64,000 bases of DNA from Streptomyces sp. NBC_00704 (GCF_036226605.1 NZ_CP109000.1:7250501-7314500); one strand, 5' to 3'; shown: positions 1-9,101, counted from the first letter of the stretch. The notes: generated by a model from the letters alone, not told the origin. Translations and numbers: made by a program.

Positions 1-2
1 AC

Positions 3-2489
3 CGGGCGCAGGACCGGATCACCCGCTTGCGGCCCCGGCTGTCCTGGGACCTCCCCGCGGCGGCGGTCCTGGCGGCGGCCGCCCCGGTCGTGCTGTGGGC
101 GGCCGGGGCCGGCCCGTGGCCCGCCGTCGCCGCTTTCGCCGGGGCCCATGCATGGCTCCTGAGCCGGCCCGCCGCGCGGAACCGGGCGGGCGCCGCCCTG
201 GGGCTGCTCGCCGCCCTCGTGGCCAGGGCGGCGCGGTCGCGCGCGGTACGGCGTCGGACCGGTGACCTCGCCGAGGCCATGACACGGGACGTCATGCCCG
301 CCGTCGTGCGGAGCGTCGTGTCCGAACTCCTCGGCGAGGACCACGACTGCCTCCTCGTCGCCACCCGCTACGAGGGCATCAGGGACCACCGGGACCGCAA
401 CTACACGGTGGACAACCAGGCCAGGGCGGAGATCGCGCTGAAGCTCGACTCCCTGGTCGACGGAACCATCGCCGTCTGCGGGCCGCGCGGCTCGGGCAAG
501 ACCACCCTGCTGGAGACCTGCGCCCCGGGCGATCTGAAGGTCGGGGTCCAGGCCCCCGCTTCGTACGCGCCCCTGGAGTTCCTCACCTCGCTGTTCGTCG
601 ACCTGTGCGAGACGTACATGGCGGATCGCGGGGCCCGCTTCCCGGAGTTCCGCCGGCTGAGCCCGCTGCGCTCCGGGTTGCGCAGGATCGGCGCGGCCGT
701 CCGGGCGGGCGCGCGGTCGTTCCTGTGGAACCTGCTCGCGCTGGGACTGTTCGTGCTGGGCGTCTTCGCCGCCGCGCGCGGCTTCGCCGAGGACCTCGGC
801 GGGGCCTTCGCCCGTGCCGGCGACGACGGGGCGCGGCACCTGCGCGACGCCGTGACAGCGGTCGCGCGGGGGACGCGCCCGTGGTGGGCGCTGGGCGCGG
901 TGGTGCTGGCCGTCGTCGTCCACAGGTACGCCGGACGGTGGCGGCTGGCCGACGTCTCGCACCTGGCGCGCGAGACGTTCCTGCTGCCCGCCGGCACGCT
1001 GCTGGTCGTGCTGGCGCCGGCGACCCTGTGGTCGCCGCACCCGGTGGTCGCGTGGTTCGGCGACTGGCGGCGCGACGACCCGGTGCTGTTCTACCCGACC
1101 GTGGCGGTCGTGGGGGCGCTCGGGTTCGTCGCCGTGTGGGTCGCGGTCACCCCGTTCTGGGAGTACTTCCGGGACGCCGCACAACGGATGGCGCTGCTGG
1201 TCCTCGTCGTCGGTCTCGGATGGACGTTCCTCGACGACCGGCCGCGGCAGGCGGCCCTGGGCTGGGATCTGTCCGAGCGGGTGGTCGTCGTGGCCGTGGG
1301 CGTCATCCTGGTCAGGGCGTCCCGCTGGACGCGCGGGCAGCGCGAGCCGGCCCTCGTCCGGCGCTGCCGCGACCACCTCTACCGGCTGCAGACCGTCCAG
1401 AGCGTCAGCTACGGGACCAGCGGGGCCCCGACCGGCGGCCTGCTCGGTCTCGGCTCCTCCTACGGCACGTCCTTCACCGCGTCGCCCCTCACCCTGCCCG
1501 AACTCGTCCAGCGGCTCAGACGCGCCCTGGCCGACGTCGCCGAGGAACTGCGGCCGCGACGCCGGCGCCTGGTGGTCACCATCGACGAGATCGACCGGCT
1601 CGGATCCACCGCCGAGGCCCTGGAGTTCCTCGGGGAGATCAAGGCCATCCTCGGCGTCCCCGGCGTCCACTTCCTGATCTCGGTGTCGGAGGACGTGGGG
1701 GCGTCGTTCGTTCGCCGGGGACTGCCCGGACGCGACGTGGCGGACAGCACCTTCGACGACGTGGTCCATGTGCGGCCCTGCTCCCTGGAGGAGTCGAAGG
1801 CGATACTGCACCGGCGCGCCGAAGGGTTCTCGGAGCCGTTCGTGGCACTCGCGCACGCCCTGGCCGGCGGCGTGCCCCGCGACCTGATCCGGTTCTCCCG
1901 CGAGATGGTGTCACTGCGCACGGCCCGCGGGGAGGTCGAACTGCGCAACGTGGGCGCCTGGTTGATCATCCGGGCGATGCGGGAGACGGTGGACGCCTTC
2001 CGGGGCGGGGTGAAGGAGGGCACGCTGCCCACCCGGAGCATCGACGTGGTGTTCGGAGCGACGCGGCGGCTCGCGGAGCTGCTGCACGCCGACTGCCTGT
2101 GCGAGCTGGGGAGGATGAGGGAGCAGATCGGACGGTTCGCGCGCTGGGCCGACGGTCCCGGCACCGCCGAGCTGACGGCGGAACTGCCCTCCGACGTCCT
2201 GGAGCGACTGGAGGAGGTCGCCGCCTACGCGTACTTCTGCGTCACCCTCCTCGACGTGTTCTCGGCCCCCGGGTTCGGGCGCCGCCGCATCCAGGCGCAG
2301 GTGAACCGGCCGAACGGAAGCCTGGAACGGCTGGCCGTCGTGCGGGCGGAGCTGTCGGTCTCACCGCCCAGTGCCCGGCGGCTGATCGAGGACACCAGAG
2401 CGGCATGGGGACTGCCGGAGGTACCCGCGCCCGACCTGCCGGAGATCGTCGACGCCGTCCGCATGACCTGTCGGCACTACACCGAGTGA
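3..2489 (+). CDS. KAP-like membrane P-loop NTPase (5' end outside window)
   Basis: The frame is open to the left edge, so the true start is probably upstream; a TTG at 27 is the first possible start inside the window. A Walker A motif, GPRGSGKT, lies at nt 480-503 and a Walker B-like VVTIDEID near nt 1572-1595. Between them are five or six hydrophobic segments (about nt 715-1330), and another lies near the N-terminus. Membrane segments inserted between Walker A and Walker B are typical of KAP-family P-loop NTPases, which sit on the inner face of the membrane. The last 250 residues are soluble and mainly helical. The family call rests on this architecture. The role in the cell is unknown; nucleotide-driven signalling or defence is only a guess. 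No functional partner is visible downstream, where the next gene is convergent. Confidence 0.75.
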   Translation, partial: RAQDRITRLRPRLSWDLPAAAVLAAAAPVVLWAAGAGPWPAVAAFAGAHAWLLSRPAARNRAGAALGLLAALVARAARSRAVRRRTGDLAEAMTRDVMPAVVRSVVSELLGEDHDCLLVATRYEGIRDHRDRNYTVDNQARAEIALKLDSLVDGTIAVCGPRGSGKTTLLETCAPGDLKVGVQAPASYAPLEFLTSLFVDLCETYMADRGARFPEFRRLSPLRSGLRRIGAAVRAGARSFLWNLLALGLFVLGVFAAARGFAEDLGGAFARAGDDGARHLRDAVTAVARGTRPWWALGAVVLAVVVHRYAGRWRLADVSHLARETFLLPAGTLLVVLAPATLWSPHPVVAWFGDWRRDDPVLFYPTVAVVGALGFVAVWVAVTPFWEYFRDAAQRMALLVLVVGLGWTFLDDRPRQAALGWDLSERVVVVAVGVILVRASRWTRGQREPALVRRCRDHLYRLQTVQSVSYGTSGAPTGGLLGLGSSYGTSFTASPLTLPELVQRLRRALADVAEELRPRRRRLVVTIDEIDRLGSTAEALEFLGEIKAILGVPGVHFLISVSEDVGASFVRRGLPGRDVADSTFDDVVHVRPCSLEESKAILHRRAEGFSEPFVALAHALAGGVPRDLIRFSREMVSLRTARGEVELRNVGAWLIIRAMRETVDAFRGGVKEGTLPTRSIDVVFGATRRLAELLHADCLCELGRMREQIGRFARWADGPGTAELTAELPSDVLERLEEVAAYAYFCVTLLDVFSAPGFGRRRIQAQVNRPNGSLERLAVVRAELSVSPPSARRLIEDTRAAWGLPEVPAPDLPEIVDAVRMTCRHYTE

Positions 2490-2522
2490 CATCCGGTGAG
2501 TGGCGTTTGGCGGGTGACAACC

Positions 2523-2550
2523 GGTGGCACCCGGCCGGTGGCACCCGGCC
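2523..2550. repeat. 14-bp perfect tandem duplication
   Basis: GGTGGCACCCGGCC occurs twice in exact register, ending one base before the stop codon of the convergent glycosyltransferase gene. It fills much of the gap between two convergent genes. It is probably a small slippage duplication; each unit also contains the short palindrome GGTGGCACC/GGCC-rich sequence that could fold. Confidence 0.7.
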
Positions 2551-3792
2551 TCATCGGCCCGCCCAGCGGCCCACCGCCTCCAGCACGGGTCCCGTGCCGT
2601 CCTCCGCGCGTACCAGGGTCCCCAGTGCGCGGGCGCGCTCGCGGTGTGCGGGGGTGCGGGTGGCGCGGATCAGCGCGGCGGTGAGGGCGTCGGCGGTCAG
2701 GCGGCGCAGGGGGAGTGCGGCCGGGGCCACGCCGAGCGCGACCAGGCGGCCGGCCCAGAAGGCCTCGTCGAACTGGATCGGCACGGGCACCGCCGGCACC
2801 CCGGCCCGTACGCCGGCCGCCGTGGTGCCCGCCCCGCAGTGATGGACCACCGCGGCCGTCTCCGGGAAGAGCAGCGCGTGCGGGACGTCGTCGACCGTCA
2901 GCATGTCGTCGCCGTCGGCCGCGAGGCCGGCCCAGCCCCGCTGGATGACCCCGCGCAGCCCCGCCCGCCGCAGCGCGCGGACGATCTCGGCGCTGAGCCG
3001 CCGCGGGTCGGGCACGGTCGCGCTGCCCAGGCCGACGAAGACCGGCGGCGGTCCGGCGTCGAGGAACTCCCGGAGCGCGGCCGGCAGGCGCGTCGCGCGG
3101 TCGTACGGCCACCAGTACCCGGTGACGTCCAGTTCCCTGCGCCAGTCCAGGGGGCGGGGGACCACCAGCGGGCTGAAGCCGTGCAGGGCGGGCCTGGCCG
3201 TCCGGCGCCGGGCCCACGGGACGCGGGGCGCGGCGGGCAGGCCCAGCCGGGCCCGCACCGCCGGCACGACCGGGGCGAAGATCTGCTCGACGGCCAGGCC
3301 GACGCCGTGCGCGGCCAGTCTGTTGCCGACCGGCCCCCAGGAGCCTCCGCCCAGCATCGGCGGCGCGAACTCACGGGTCGGGGCGAAGGGCTGGAGGCAG
3401 AGCTCGAGGCCGGGCAGGGACAGGCCCTCGGCGATGGTGTGCCCCAGCGGGGCCAGCGAGGCGGACACCAGCAGGGCGTCGCCGCCGTGGGCGGCGGTGA
3501 GCAGGTCGTCGGTCATCGCGCCGACCAGCGACCGGGCCATCCGGCCGACCCGCAGCAGCTTGCCGATGCCGGTCGCGCTGCGGTGCAGTCCCCGGCCCCG
3601 CTCGGACTCCAGCTCGGCGCGCGGATCCAGCGGCAGCGCGTGGAAGTCCACCCCCGAGCCGGACACCAGCGGCGCGAACCGCGCATGGGTGACCAGGGTG
3701 ACCTGGTGGCCGGCGCGCACCAGCGCATGGCCCAGCCCCGTGAAGGGGGCCACGTCGCCCCGGGATCCCGCCGTCATGATGACCAGTCGCAC
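2551..3792 (-). CDS. MGT/UGT-type glycosyltransferase (GT1 family)
   Basis: Predicted to transfer a sugar from a nucleotide donor to a small-molecule acceptor such as a macrolide, lipid or sterol, in the cytoplasm. The N-terminus reads VRLVIMTAGSRGDVAPF, the usual GT-B opening with the glycine-rich acceptor-side loop. Near residue 312 is the donor-binding block VHHCGAGTTAAGVRAGVP, in which the HCGAGT string is diagnostic. I chose the GTG at 3792 because this opening matches family N-termini; the frame stays open to 3903, but the extra 37 residues look non-coding. The resulting 413 residues are normal for the family. No biosynthetic cluster surrounds it, so the acceptor cannot be inferred; macrolide self-resistance glycosylation is one possibility. 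Confidence 0.85.
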   Translation of the reverse strand: MRLVIMTAGSRGDVAPFTGLGHALVRAGHQVTLVTHARFAPLVSGSGVDFHALPLDPRAELESERGRGLHRSATGIGKLLRVGRMARSLVGAMTDDLLTAAHGGDALLVSASLAPLGHTIAEGLSLPGLELCLQPFAPTREFAPPMLGGGSWGPVGNRLAAHGVGLAVEQIFAPVVPAVRARLGLPAAPRVPWARRRTARPALHGFSPLVVPRPLDWRRELDVTGYWWPYDRATRLPAALREFLDAGPPPVFVGLGSATVPDPRRLSAEIVRALRRAGLRGVIQRGWAGLAADGDDMLTVDDVPHALLFPETAAVVHHCGAGTTAAGVRAGVPAVPVPIQFDEAFWAGRLVALGVAPAALPLRRLTADALTAALIRATRTPAHRERARALGTLVRAEDGTGPVLEAVGRWAGR

Positions 3793-3955
3793 GTCGGACA
3801 GTATGGCGGCGCGAAGCCGCCGTGGACCGCGACATCCGGCGAATGCCCGCTCGGGGAGCCCGATCTGATGGCGCGTCACTTCTGTCGCACCGGTTGACTT
3901 CACTCTCGGGCGGCCCTACTTTCGGCCCGCACTATGTTCGGTTAGCCGATCCTCG

Positions 3956-3969
3956 TTCGATATATCGAA
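3956..3969. promoter_or_regulatory. perfect 14-bp AT-rich palindrome upstream of alpha-galactosidase
   Basis: TTCGATATATCGAA is a perfect 14-bp palindrome whose 3' end is 21 bp before the ATG of the alpha-galactosidase gene. It stands out as an AT-rich element in very GC-rich surroundings. Position and symmetry suggest a repressor operator near the transcription or translation start. The regulator is not identifiable from the sequence. Confidence 0.5.
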
Positions 3970-3990
3970 GCTTGACGACGGAGTCGCCGC

Positions 3991-5949
3991 ATGTTTCCCC
4001 CACCCCGCTCCCGCCTCCTCCCACGCGTCCGGTCCGCCCTCGCGCGGGTCCTCGCCCTCCTGTTGACGGCGACCGCCGCCCTGCTGTTCGCCCAGCCCGG
4101 CCCGGCGCAGGCCGCGACCTCCCGCCAGATCGCCGTGCCGGCCGCCCCGATGGGCTGGGCCTCCTGGAACAGCTTCGCCGCGAAGATCGACTACAACGTC
4201 ATCAAACGGCAGGTCGACGCCTTCGTCGCCTCGGGCCTGCCGGCGGCCGGATACCGGTACGTGAACATCGACGAGGGCTGGTGGCAGGGCACCCGCGACA
4301 GCGCCGGCAACATCACCGTCGACGAGTCCGAGTGGCCCGGCGGCATGAAGGCCATCGCCGACTACATCCACGGCAAGGGCCTGAAGGCCGGCATCTACAC
4401 CGACGCCGGCAAGGACGGCTGCGGCTACTACTACCCGACCGGCCGCCCCGCCGCCCCGGGCAGCGGCAGCGAGGGCCACTACGACCAGGACATGCTCCGC
4501 TTCTCGCAGTGGGGCTTCGACTTCGTCAAGGTCGACTGGTGCGGCGGCGACGCCGAGAAGCTCGACGCGGCGACGACGTACCGGGCCATCAGCGACGCGA
4601 TCGCGACGGCCACGGCCGCCACCGGCCGCCCGATGACCCTCTCGCTGTGCAACTGGGGCCGGCAGAACCCGTGGAACTGGGCGCCGGGACAGGGGGCGAT
4701 GTGGCGGACCAACGACGACATCATCCTGTTCGGCAACAAGCCCTCCATGACCAACCTGCTGACCAACTACGACCGCAACGTGCACCCCACCGCCCAGCAC
4801 ACCGGCTACTACAACGACCCGGACATGCTGATGGTCGGCATGGACGGCTTCACCGCCGCCCAGAACCGCACCCACATGAACCTGTGGGCGATCTCCGGCG
4901 CGCCGCTCCTCGCCGGCAACGACCTCACCACGATGACGGCGCAGACGGCGGACATCCTGAAGAACCCCGAGGTCGTCGCCGTCGACCAGGACGCCCGCGG
5001 TCTCCAGGGAGTCAAGGTCGCCGAGGACGCCGGCGGGCTCCAGGTCTACGGCAAGGTCCTCGCCGGTTCCGGCAGACGAGCCGTCGTGCTGCTCAACCGC
5101 ACCTCCGCCGCCGCGAACATCACCGCCCGCTGGACCGACCTGGGCCTGACCGCCGCCTCCGCCGCCGTCCGCGACCCGTGGGCCCGCGCCGACGTCGGCT
5201 CGTACGCCACGGGGTACACGGCCAACGTGCCGGCGGGCGGTTCGGTCCTGCTCACCGTGAGCGGCGGCACGGAGGCGTCCGGCAGCACCTACACCGGCAC
5301 GTCGGCCTTCTCCGGCGTGGTCGCCGGCAGCACCGGCCTGAAGGTCGTCGACGTCGCCTACACCAACACCGCCGCCACCCCCCGCACCGCGACCCTGAAG
5401 GTCAACGGCCAGACCGCGACGACCGTCTCGTTCCCGCCGACGGGATCCGCCCAGGGCACGATCTCCGTGCAGGTCGCCCTGTCCAAGGGCTCGGCCAACA
5501 CGCTCGCCTTCACCGGCGCGCCCGCCCTCGCGGACATCACGGTCAGGCCCCTGCCCGGCGCGAACGGCAGCCTCGTCGTCGGCAAGCAGTCCGGCCGCTG
5601 CCTGGACATGTTCGACTCCACCATCGCCAACGGCACGCAGGCCGAGATCTGGGACTGCAACGGCGGCTCCAACCAGGCCTGGACGTACACCTCCCGCAAG
5701 GAACTCGTGGTGTACGGCAACAAGTGCCTCGACGCCTACGACCACGGCACCGCCAACGGCACCAAGGTCGTGATCTGGGACTGCACCGGGCAGAGCAACC
5801 AGAAGTGGAACGTCAACGGCGACGGCACGATCACCAACGTCAACGCCGGTCTGTGCCTCGACGCGAACGGGGCGGCCACGGCCAACCGCACGCCCATCGT
5901 GCTGTGGTCGTGCGCCGGCGCCGACAACCAGAAGTGGACCCTCGGCTGA
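3991..5949 (+). CDS. secreted GH27 alpha-galactosidase with C-terminal ricin-type lectin domain
   Basis: Predicted to remove terminal alpha-1,6-galactose from galacto-oligosaccharides or galactomannan outside the cell. A signal peptide covers about residues 1-41 (basic start, hydrophobic core, AQAA cleavage region). The GH27 barrel opens with the family motif MGWASWNSF. The nucleophile aspartate is D182 in FVKVDWCGG, and the NDPDML motif at residues 275-280 carries the acid/base aspartate. A beta-sandwich linker domain covers about residues 425-520. A ricin-type beta-trefoil runs from about residue 525 with three QxW motifs (NQAW, NQKW, NQKW). The 652 residues fit a three-domain secreted enzyme. 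It is monocistronic, with a palindrome just upstream as a candidate operator. Substrate preference among galactosides is not determinable. Confidence 0.93.
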   Translation: MFPPPRSRLLPRVRSALARVLALLLTATAALLFAQPGPAQAATSRQIAVPAAPMGWASWNSFAAKIDYNVIKRQVDAFVASGLPAAGYRYVNIDEGWWQGTRDSAGNITVDESEWPGGMKAIADYIHGKGLKAGIYTDAGKDGCGYYYPTGRPAAPGSGSEGHYDQDMLRFSQWGFDFVKVDWCGGDAEKLDAATTYRAISDAIATATAATGRPMTLSLCNWGRQNPWNWAPGQGAMWRTNDDIILFGNKPSMTNLLTNYDRNVHPTAQHTGYYNDPDMLMVGMDGFTAAQNRTHMNLWAISGAPLLAGNDLTTMTAQTADILKNPEVVAVDQDARGLQGVKVAEDAGGLQVYGKVLAGSGRRAVVLLNRTSAAANITARWTDLGLTAASAAVRDPWARADVGSYATGYTANVPAGGSVLLTVSGGTEASGSTYTGTSAFSGVVAGSTGLKVVDVAYTNTAATPRTATLKVNGQTATTVSFPPTGSAQGTISVQVALSKGSANTLAFTGAPALADITVRPLPGANGSLVVGKQSGRCLDMFDSTIANGTQAEIWDCNGGSNQAWTYTSRKELVVYGNKCLDAYDHGTANGTKVVIWDCTGQSNQKWNVNGDGTITNVNAGLCLDANGAATANRTPIVLWSCAGADNQKWTLG

Positions 5950-5950
5950 A

Positions 5951-5977
5951 CCCCGCCTGAAGCGGGGCGAGGCGGGG
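5951..5977 (+). terminator. probable terminator hairpin after alpha-galactosidase
   Basis: CCCCGCCT (5951-5958) pairs with AGGCGGGG (5970-5977), starting 2 bp after the stop codon. An alternative pairing uses the inner GCGGGG. There is no T-tract, as is common for Streptomyces terminators. Confidence 0.5.
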
Positions 5978-6193
5978 CTGCGCGGCTCAGCGGCGGCGGC
6001 CGCGGCGCGCCCGGACGGCGCGCGGGGACGCGGCAGGCGCACAACGCCGGTGGCGCGCCGCCCGCAACGCCGTCCACAGCAGGACGGCGCCGACGCGCCG
6101 GCCCGCCGCCGAAGCCGCCGAAGCCACCGCAACCGGGGCGGGCGGCCGCGAGCCGGCCGCGCGCGACCTCCCCAGCCGCGCCGTCGCCGAAAA

Positions 6194-6224
6194 GGTCCAG
6201 GTCAGCCGAGAGGTGACCTGGACC
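6194..6224 (-). terminator. intrinsic terminator of the SnoaL-like gene
   Basis: GGTCCAGGTCA (6194-6204) and TGACCTGGACC (6214-6224) form a perfect 11-bp stem with a 9-nt loop. Read on the minus strand, the hairpin starts 17 nt after the SnoaL-like stop codon and is followed by a short T-run. The remaining sequence between 5978 and 6193 shows no supported gene. Confidence 0.75.
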
Positions 6225-6240
6225 GTCGCGGTCTTCCTCC

Positions 6241-6606
6241 CTACTCGTCCCATGCCTGGATCATCGTCTGCTCGACGATCTTGCCGTCCCGCAGCGTGAT
6301 CATCGACTCGGACAGCACACGCACGCCGTCCGCGTACCGGCAGGACTCGCTGTAGGCGGCCCGGTCGCCCTGGACGACGCAGTCCTCCAGCTTGTGGGTC
6401 ATGTCCCGGCTGTAGACGTCGTCGAGCATGCGGGCGATCTCGTCCCGGCCGTGCAGCGTCCTGGGGTGGCTCGGTTGCGCCTGGTGGTCGACGACGCGGA
6501 TCTCCGCGTCGTCGGCGTAGAGCGACAGCAATGTCGTCGGGGTCCGTCCTTCGATGCCCCTGCGCAGGGTCTCGGTGTCGAAGGCGGAGCCTGCCGCGGT
6601 GCCCAT
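6241..6606 (-). CDS. SnoaL-like / NTF2-fold protein
   Basis: A 121-residue protein with the alpha+beta barrel pattern of the NTF2/SnoaL superfamily. An N-terminal helix leads to SLYADDAEIRVVD, then the GRDEIARMLDDVY helix, and C-terminal strands ending in ITLRDGKIVEQTMIQAW. The last pattern (hydrophobic strand, DGKI turn, final strand) is characteristic of SnoaL-like polyketide cyclase-type proteins. The fold binds small hydrophobic ligands, and many members are non-catalytic. The start is well supported by GGAGGAGGTCACC before the ATG. It is a single gene with its own hairpin terminator. The biochemical role is unknown. Confidence 0.8.
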   Translation of the reverse strand: MGTAAGSAFDTETLRRGIEGRTPTTLLSLYADDAEIRVVDHQAQPSHPRTLHGRDEIARMLDDVYSRDMTHKLEDCVVQGDRAAYSESCRYADGVRVLSESMITLRDGKIVEQTMIQAWDE

Positions 6607-6780
6607 GGTGACCTCCTCCGAGGGCCGTGGCCCGGGTGGAAGGGGCGGACCGCCGGACCCTCACCTTCGAGACTCCTCCCGCCCGCCGGGCTCGGCAAGC
6701 GGGGCCGGGCGTCTGCGCCTGTCGGGTGAGCGCGCGCCCCCGCCCGTGACCCCGACGGCCTCCACGCCGTTGCTGAGGGC

Positions 6781-7068
6781 ATGATCTCCACTCGACGCAT
6801 CGCCGCAATCGCCGCCCTCGCCGCAGGAGTCACGGGCCTCGCGGCGCCCATGGCGAGCGCGGCCGACGCCCCGGCCGCCGGACAGCTCAACCCGATGACC
6901 GTGCTCGACACGGTCGTCGCGGACCAGATCCCGGCGGAGCACCGGGCCGAACTCCCGCCGGTCTCCCGCCAGCTCGGCGAACTGAACAAGGTGACCCAGC
7001 TCCAGCAGCTGAACGAACTGCACCAGGTCACCGACCTCGTCGCCCCGGTGACCGGGCTGCTGACCTGA
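6781..7068 (+). CDS. small secreted protein, function unknown
   Basis: A 95-residue protein with a clear Sec signal peptide: basic start MISTRR, hydrophobic stretch, and cleavage near residue 27 after ASA. The mature part is about 68 residues, free of cysteine and rich in Leu, Val and Gln. It contains a heptad-like stretch, LNKVTQLQQLNELHQVTDL, that could form an amphipathic helix or short coiled coil. No enzyme motif is visible. A surface-associated structural peptide is plausible, but this rests only on composition. A strong hairpin lies directly downstream, so it is probably transcribed alone. Confidence 0.75.
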   Translation: MISTRRIAAIAALAAGVTGLAAPMASAADAPAAGQLNPMTVLDTVVADQIPAEHRAELPPVSRQLGELNKVTQLQQLNELHQVTDLVAPVTGLLT

Positions 7069-7083
7069 GCGACGCACCTCCCC

Positions 7084-7117
7084 GCGGGGGCCGTCCGGAC
7101 CACCGGACGGCCCCCGC
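7084..7117 (+). terminator. strong terminator hairpin
   Basis: GCGGGGGCCGTCCGG (7084-7098) and CCGGACGGCCCCCGC (7103-7117) form a perfect 15-bp stem with a 4-nt loop, 16 bp after the small secreted protein's stop codon. Confidence 0.85.
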
Positions 7118-7256
7118 ACCCGTTCCCCCGCAGGCCCGCGCGGCGCCGCCCGCGCACCGCGCGCGGCCGCTCCCGCCACGTCGCCCGTGCCCGGAACGAT
7201 CCCGCACGCGTAGGGTCGGCACCGGGACGGACGTCCGACGAAGAAAGGGCTGAAGC

Positions 7257-8342
7257 ATGCCGCAGGAAGTGCGCGGAGTGATCGCGCCGGGCCGGGACGA
7301 GCCGGTGCGCGTGGAGACGATCGTGATCCCGGACCCCGGTCCGGGCGAGGCCGTGGTGAAGATCCAGGCCTGCGGGGTGTGCCACACCGACCTGCACTAC
7401 AAGCAGGGCGGGATCAACGACGAGTTCCCCTTCCTGCTCGGTCATGAGGCGGCCGGGGTCGTGGAGTCGGTCGGCGACGGCGTCACCGACGTCGCGCCCG
7501 GGGACTTCGTCGTCCTCAACTGGCGTGCCGTGTGCGGGCGGTGCCGGGCGTGCCTGCGAGGGCGTCCCTGGTACTGCTTCGACACCCACAACGCCGAACA
7601 GCGGATGACGCTCGTCGACGGCACGGAGCTGTCACCGGCGCTGGGCATCGGCGCGTTCGCGGAGAAGACGCTCGTGGCGGCGGGGCAGTGCACCAAGGTG
7701 GACGCGTCGGTGTCGCCGGCGGTGGCGGGTCTGCTGGGCTGCGGGGTGATGGCCGGGATCGGTGCGGCGATCAACACCGGCAACGTCGGCCGGGGCGACT
7801 CGGTCGCGGTCATCGGCTGCGGCGGTGTGGGCGACGCGGCGATCGCGGGGTCACGGCTGGCGGGTGCGGCGAGGATCATCGCCGTGGACGTCGACGACCG
7901 CAAGCTGGAGACGGCGCGCGCCATGGGCGCCACGCACACCGTGAACTCGCGGTCGGCGGACGCGGTCGAGGCGATCCGCGAGCTGACCGGCGGGTTCGGC
8001 GCGGACGTGGTGATCGAGGCGGTGGGCCGCCCGGAGACCTACAAACAGGCCTTCTACGCCCGCGACCTCGCCGGAACGGTCGTCCTGGTGGGCGTGCCCA
8101 CCCCGGAGATGAAGCTCGAACTGCCCCTGCTGGACGTGTTCGGGCGCGGCGGTGCGCTGAAGTCGTCCTGGTACGGCGACTGCCTGCCCTCCCGCGACTT
8201 CCCGATGCTGATCGACCTGCATCTCCAGGGCCGTCTGCCCCTGGACGCGTTCGTCACCGAGACGATCGCCCTGGACGAGATCGAGAAGGCGTTCGAGCGG
8301 ATGCACCGGGGAGACGTCCTGCGCTCGGTGGTGGTGCTGTGA
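7257..8342 (+). CDS. mscR: S-(hydroxymethyl)mycothiol dehydrogenase
   Basis: A zinc-dependent medium-chain dehydrogenase that oxidises the mycothiol-formaldehyde adduct to S-formyl-mycothiol with NAD+, the actinobacterial counterpart of class III alcohol dehydrogenase. The catalytic zinc ligand is Cys42 in GVCHTD, followed by GHEAAGVV. A structural-zinc loop carries the four-cysteine pattern CGRCRACLRGRPWYC. The NAD-binding turn is VIGCGGVGDAA. The 361 residues are normal for the family. The gene overlaps the next one (metallo-beta-lactamase fold) at TGATG, a pairing also known in mycobacteria. The two probably act consecutively in formaldehyde detoxification. Confidence 0.93.
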   Translation: MPQEVRGVIAPGRDEPVRVETIVIPDPGPGEAVVKIQACGVCHTDLHYKQGGINDEFPFLLGHEAAGVVESVGDGVTDVAPGDFVVLNWRAVCGRCRACLRGRPWYCFDTHNAEQRMTLVDGTELSPALGIGAFAEKTLVAAGQCTKVDASVSPAVAGLLGCGVMAGIGAAINTGNVGRGDSVAVIGCGGVGDAAIAGSRLAGAARIIAVDVDDRKLETARAMGATHTVNSRSADAVEAIRELTGGFGADVVIEAVGRPETYKQAFYARDLAGTVVLVGVPTPEMKLELPLLDVFGRGGALKSSWYGDCLPSRDFPMLIDLHLQGRLPLDAFVTETIALDEIEKAFERMHRGDVLRSVVVL

Positions 8343-8971
8343 TGGCCGCGCGCATCGAACGTCTCGTCACCTCGGGCCGGTTCACCCTCGACGGCGGCAC
8401 CTGGGACGTGGACAACAACGTCTGGATCGTCGGCGACGACCACGAGGCCGTCGTCATCGACGCCGCCCACGACGCCGCCGCCATCGCCGAGGCCGTGGGC
8501 GACCGGCGGCTGACCGCCATCGTCTGCACCCACGCCCACAACGACCACGTCGGCGCGGCGCCCGCCCTCGCGGACCTGACCGGCGCGACCATCTGGCTGC
8601 ACCCCGACGACCTCCCGCTGTGGAAGCTCACCCACCCCGACCGGGAGCCGGACGCCCACCTCGCCGACGGCCAGGTCATCGAGGCGGCCGGCGCCGACCT
8701 CACCGTCCTGCACACGCCCGGGCACGCGCCCGGCGCGGTGTGCCTGTACGACCCGGGACTGGGGGTCCTGTTCAGCGGCGACACCCTGTTCCAGGGCGGC
8801 CCCGGCGCCACCGGCCGCTCCTACTCCCACTTCCCGACGATCATCACGTCCATCAGGGAGCGGCTGCTCGCCCTCCCGCCCGAGACGCGCGTGCTGACCG
8901 GACACGGGGACGAGACCACCGTCGGGGCCGAGGCGCCGCACCTGGACGAGTGGATCGCCCGGGGGCACTGA
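8342..8971 (+). CDS. metallo-beta-lactamase-fold hydrolase, partner of MscR
   Basis: A 209-residue member of the glyoxalase II-like branch of the metallo-beta-lactamase superfamily. The metal-binding signature THAHNDHVG is at about residues 63-71. Further ligands are the histidine in HTPGHAPG, the aspartate in FSGDTLF and the C-terminal histidine in LTGHGDE. The ATG overlaps the stop codon of the upstream dehydrogenase, so the two are translationally coupled. From that coupling I infer that it hydrolyses S-formyl-mycothiol to formate and mycothiol, or a related mycothiol thioester. Catalytic specificity is not visible in the sequence. Confidence 0.9.
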   Translation: MAARIERLVTSGRFTLDGGTWDVDNNVWIVGDDHEAVVIDAAHDAAAIAEAVGDRRLTAIVCTHAHNDHVGAAPALADLTGATIWLHPDDLPLWKLTHPDREPDAHLADGQVIEAAGADLTVLHTPGHAPGAVCLYDPGLGVLFSGDTLFQGGPGATGRSYSHFPTIITSIRERLLALPPETRVLTGHGDETTVGAEAPHLDEWIARGH

Positions 8972-9101
8972 CCCACGGCGCGCCACGCGGCCCGTGCCCG
9001 ACCGGGTGAGCGCCGCGAAAGGCGACAGAAGACGTCCGGCTTTCCCTGGACCATCGAGGCGACACCACTGCCGCGAGGACACGGGAACAGGGAGGCCGGA
9101 C

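Noticed and set aside
3793..3903. N-terminal extension of the glycosyltransferase to 3903
   Set aside because: The 37 extra residues have no glycosyltransferase character, and the conserved opening begins at 3792.
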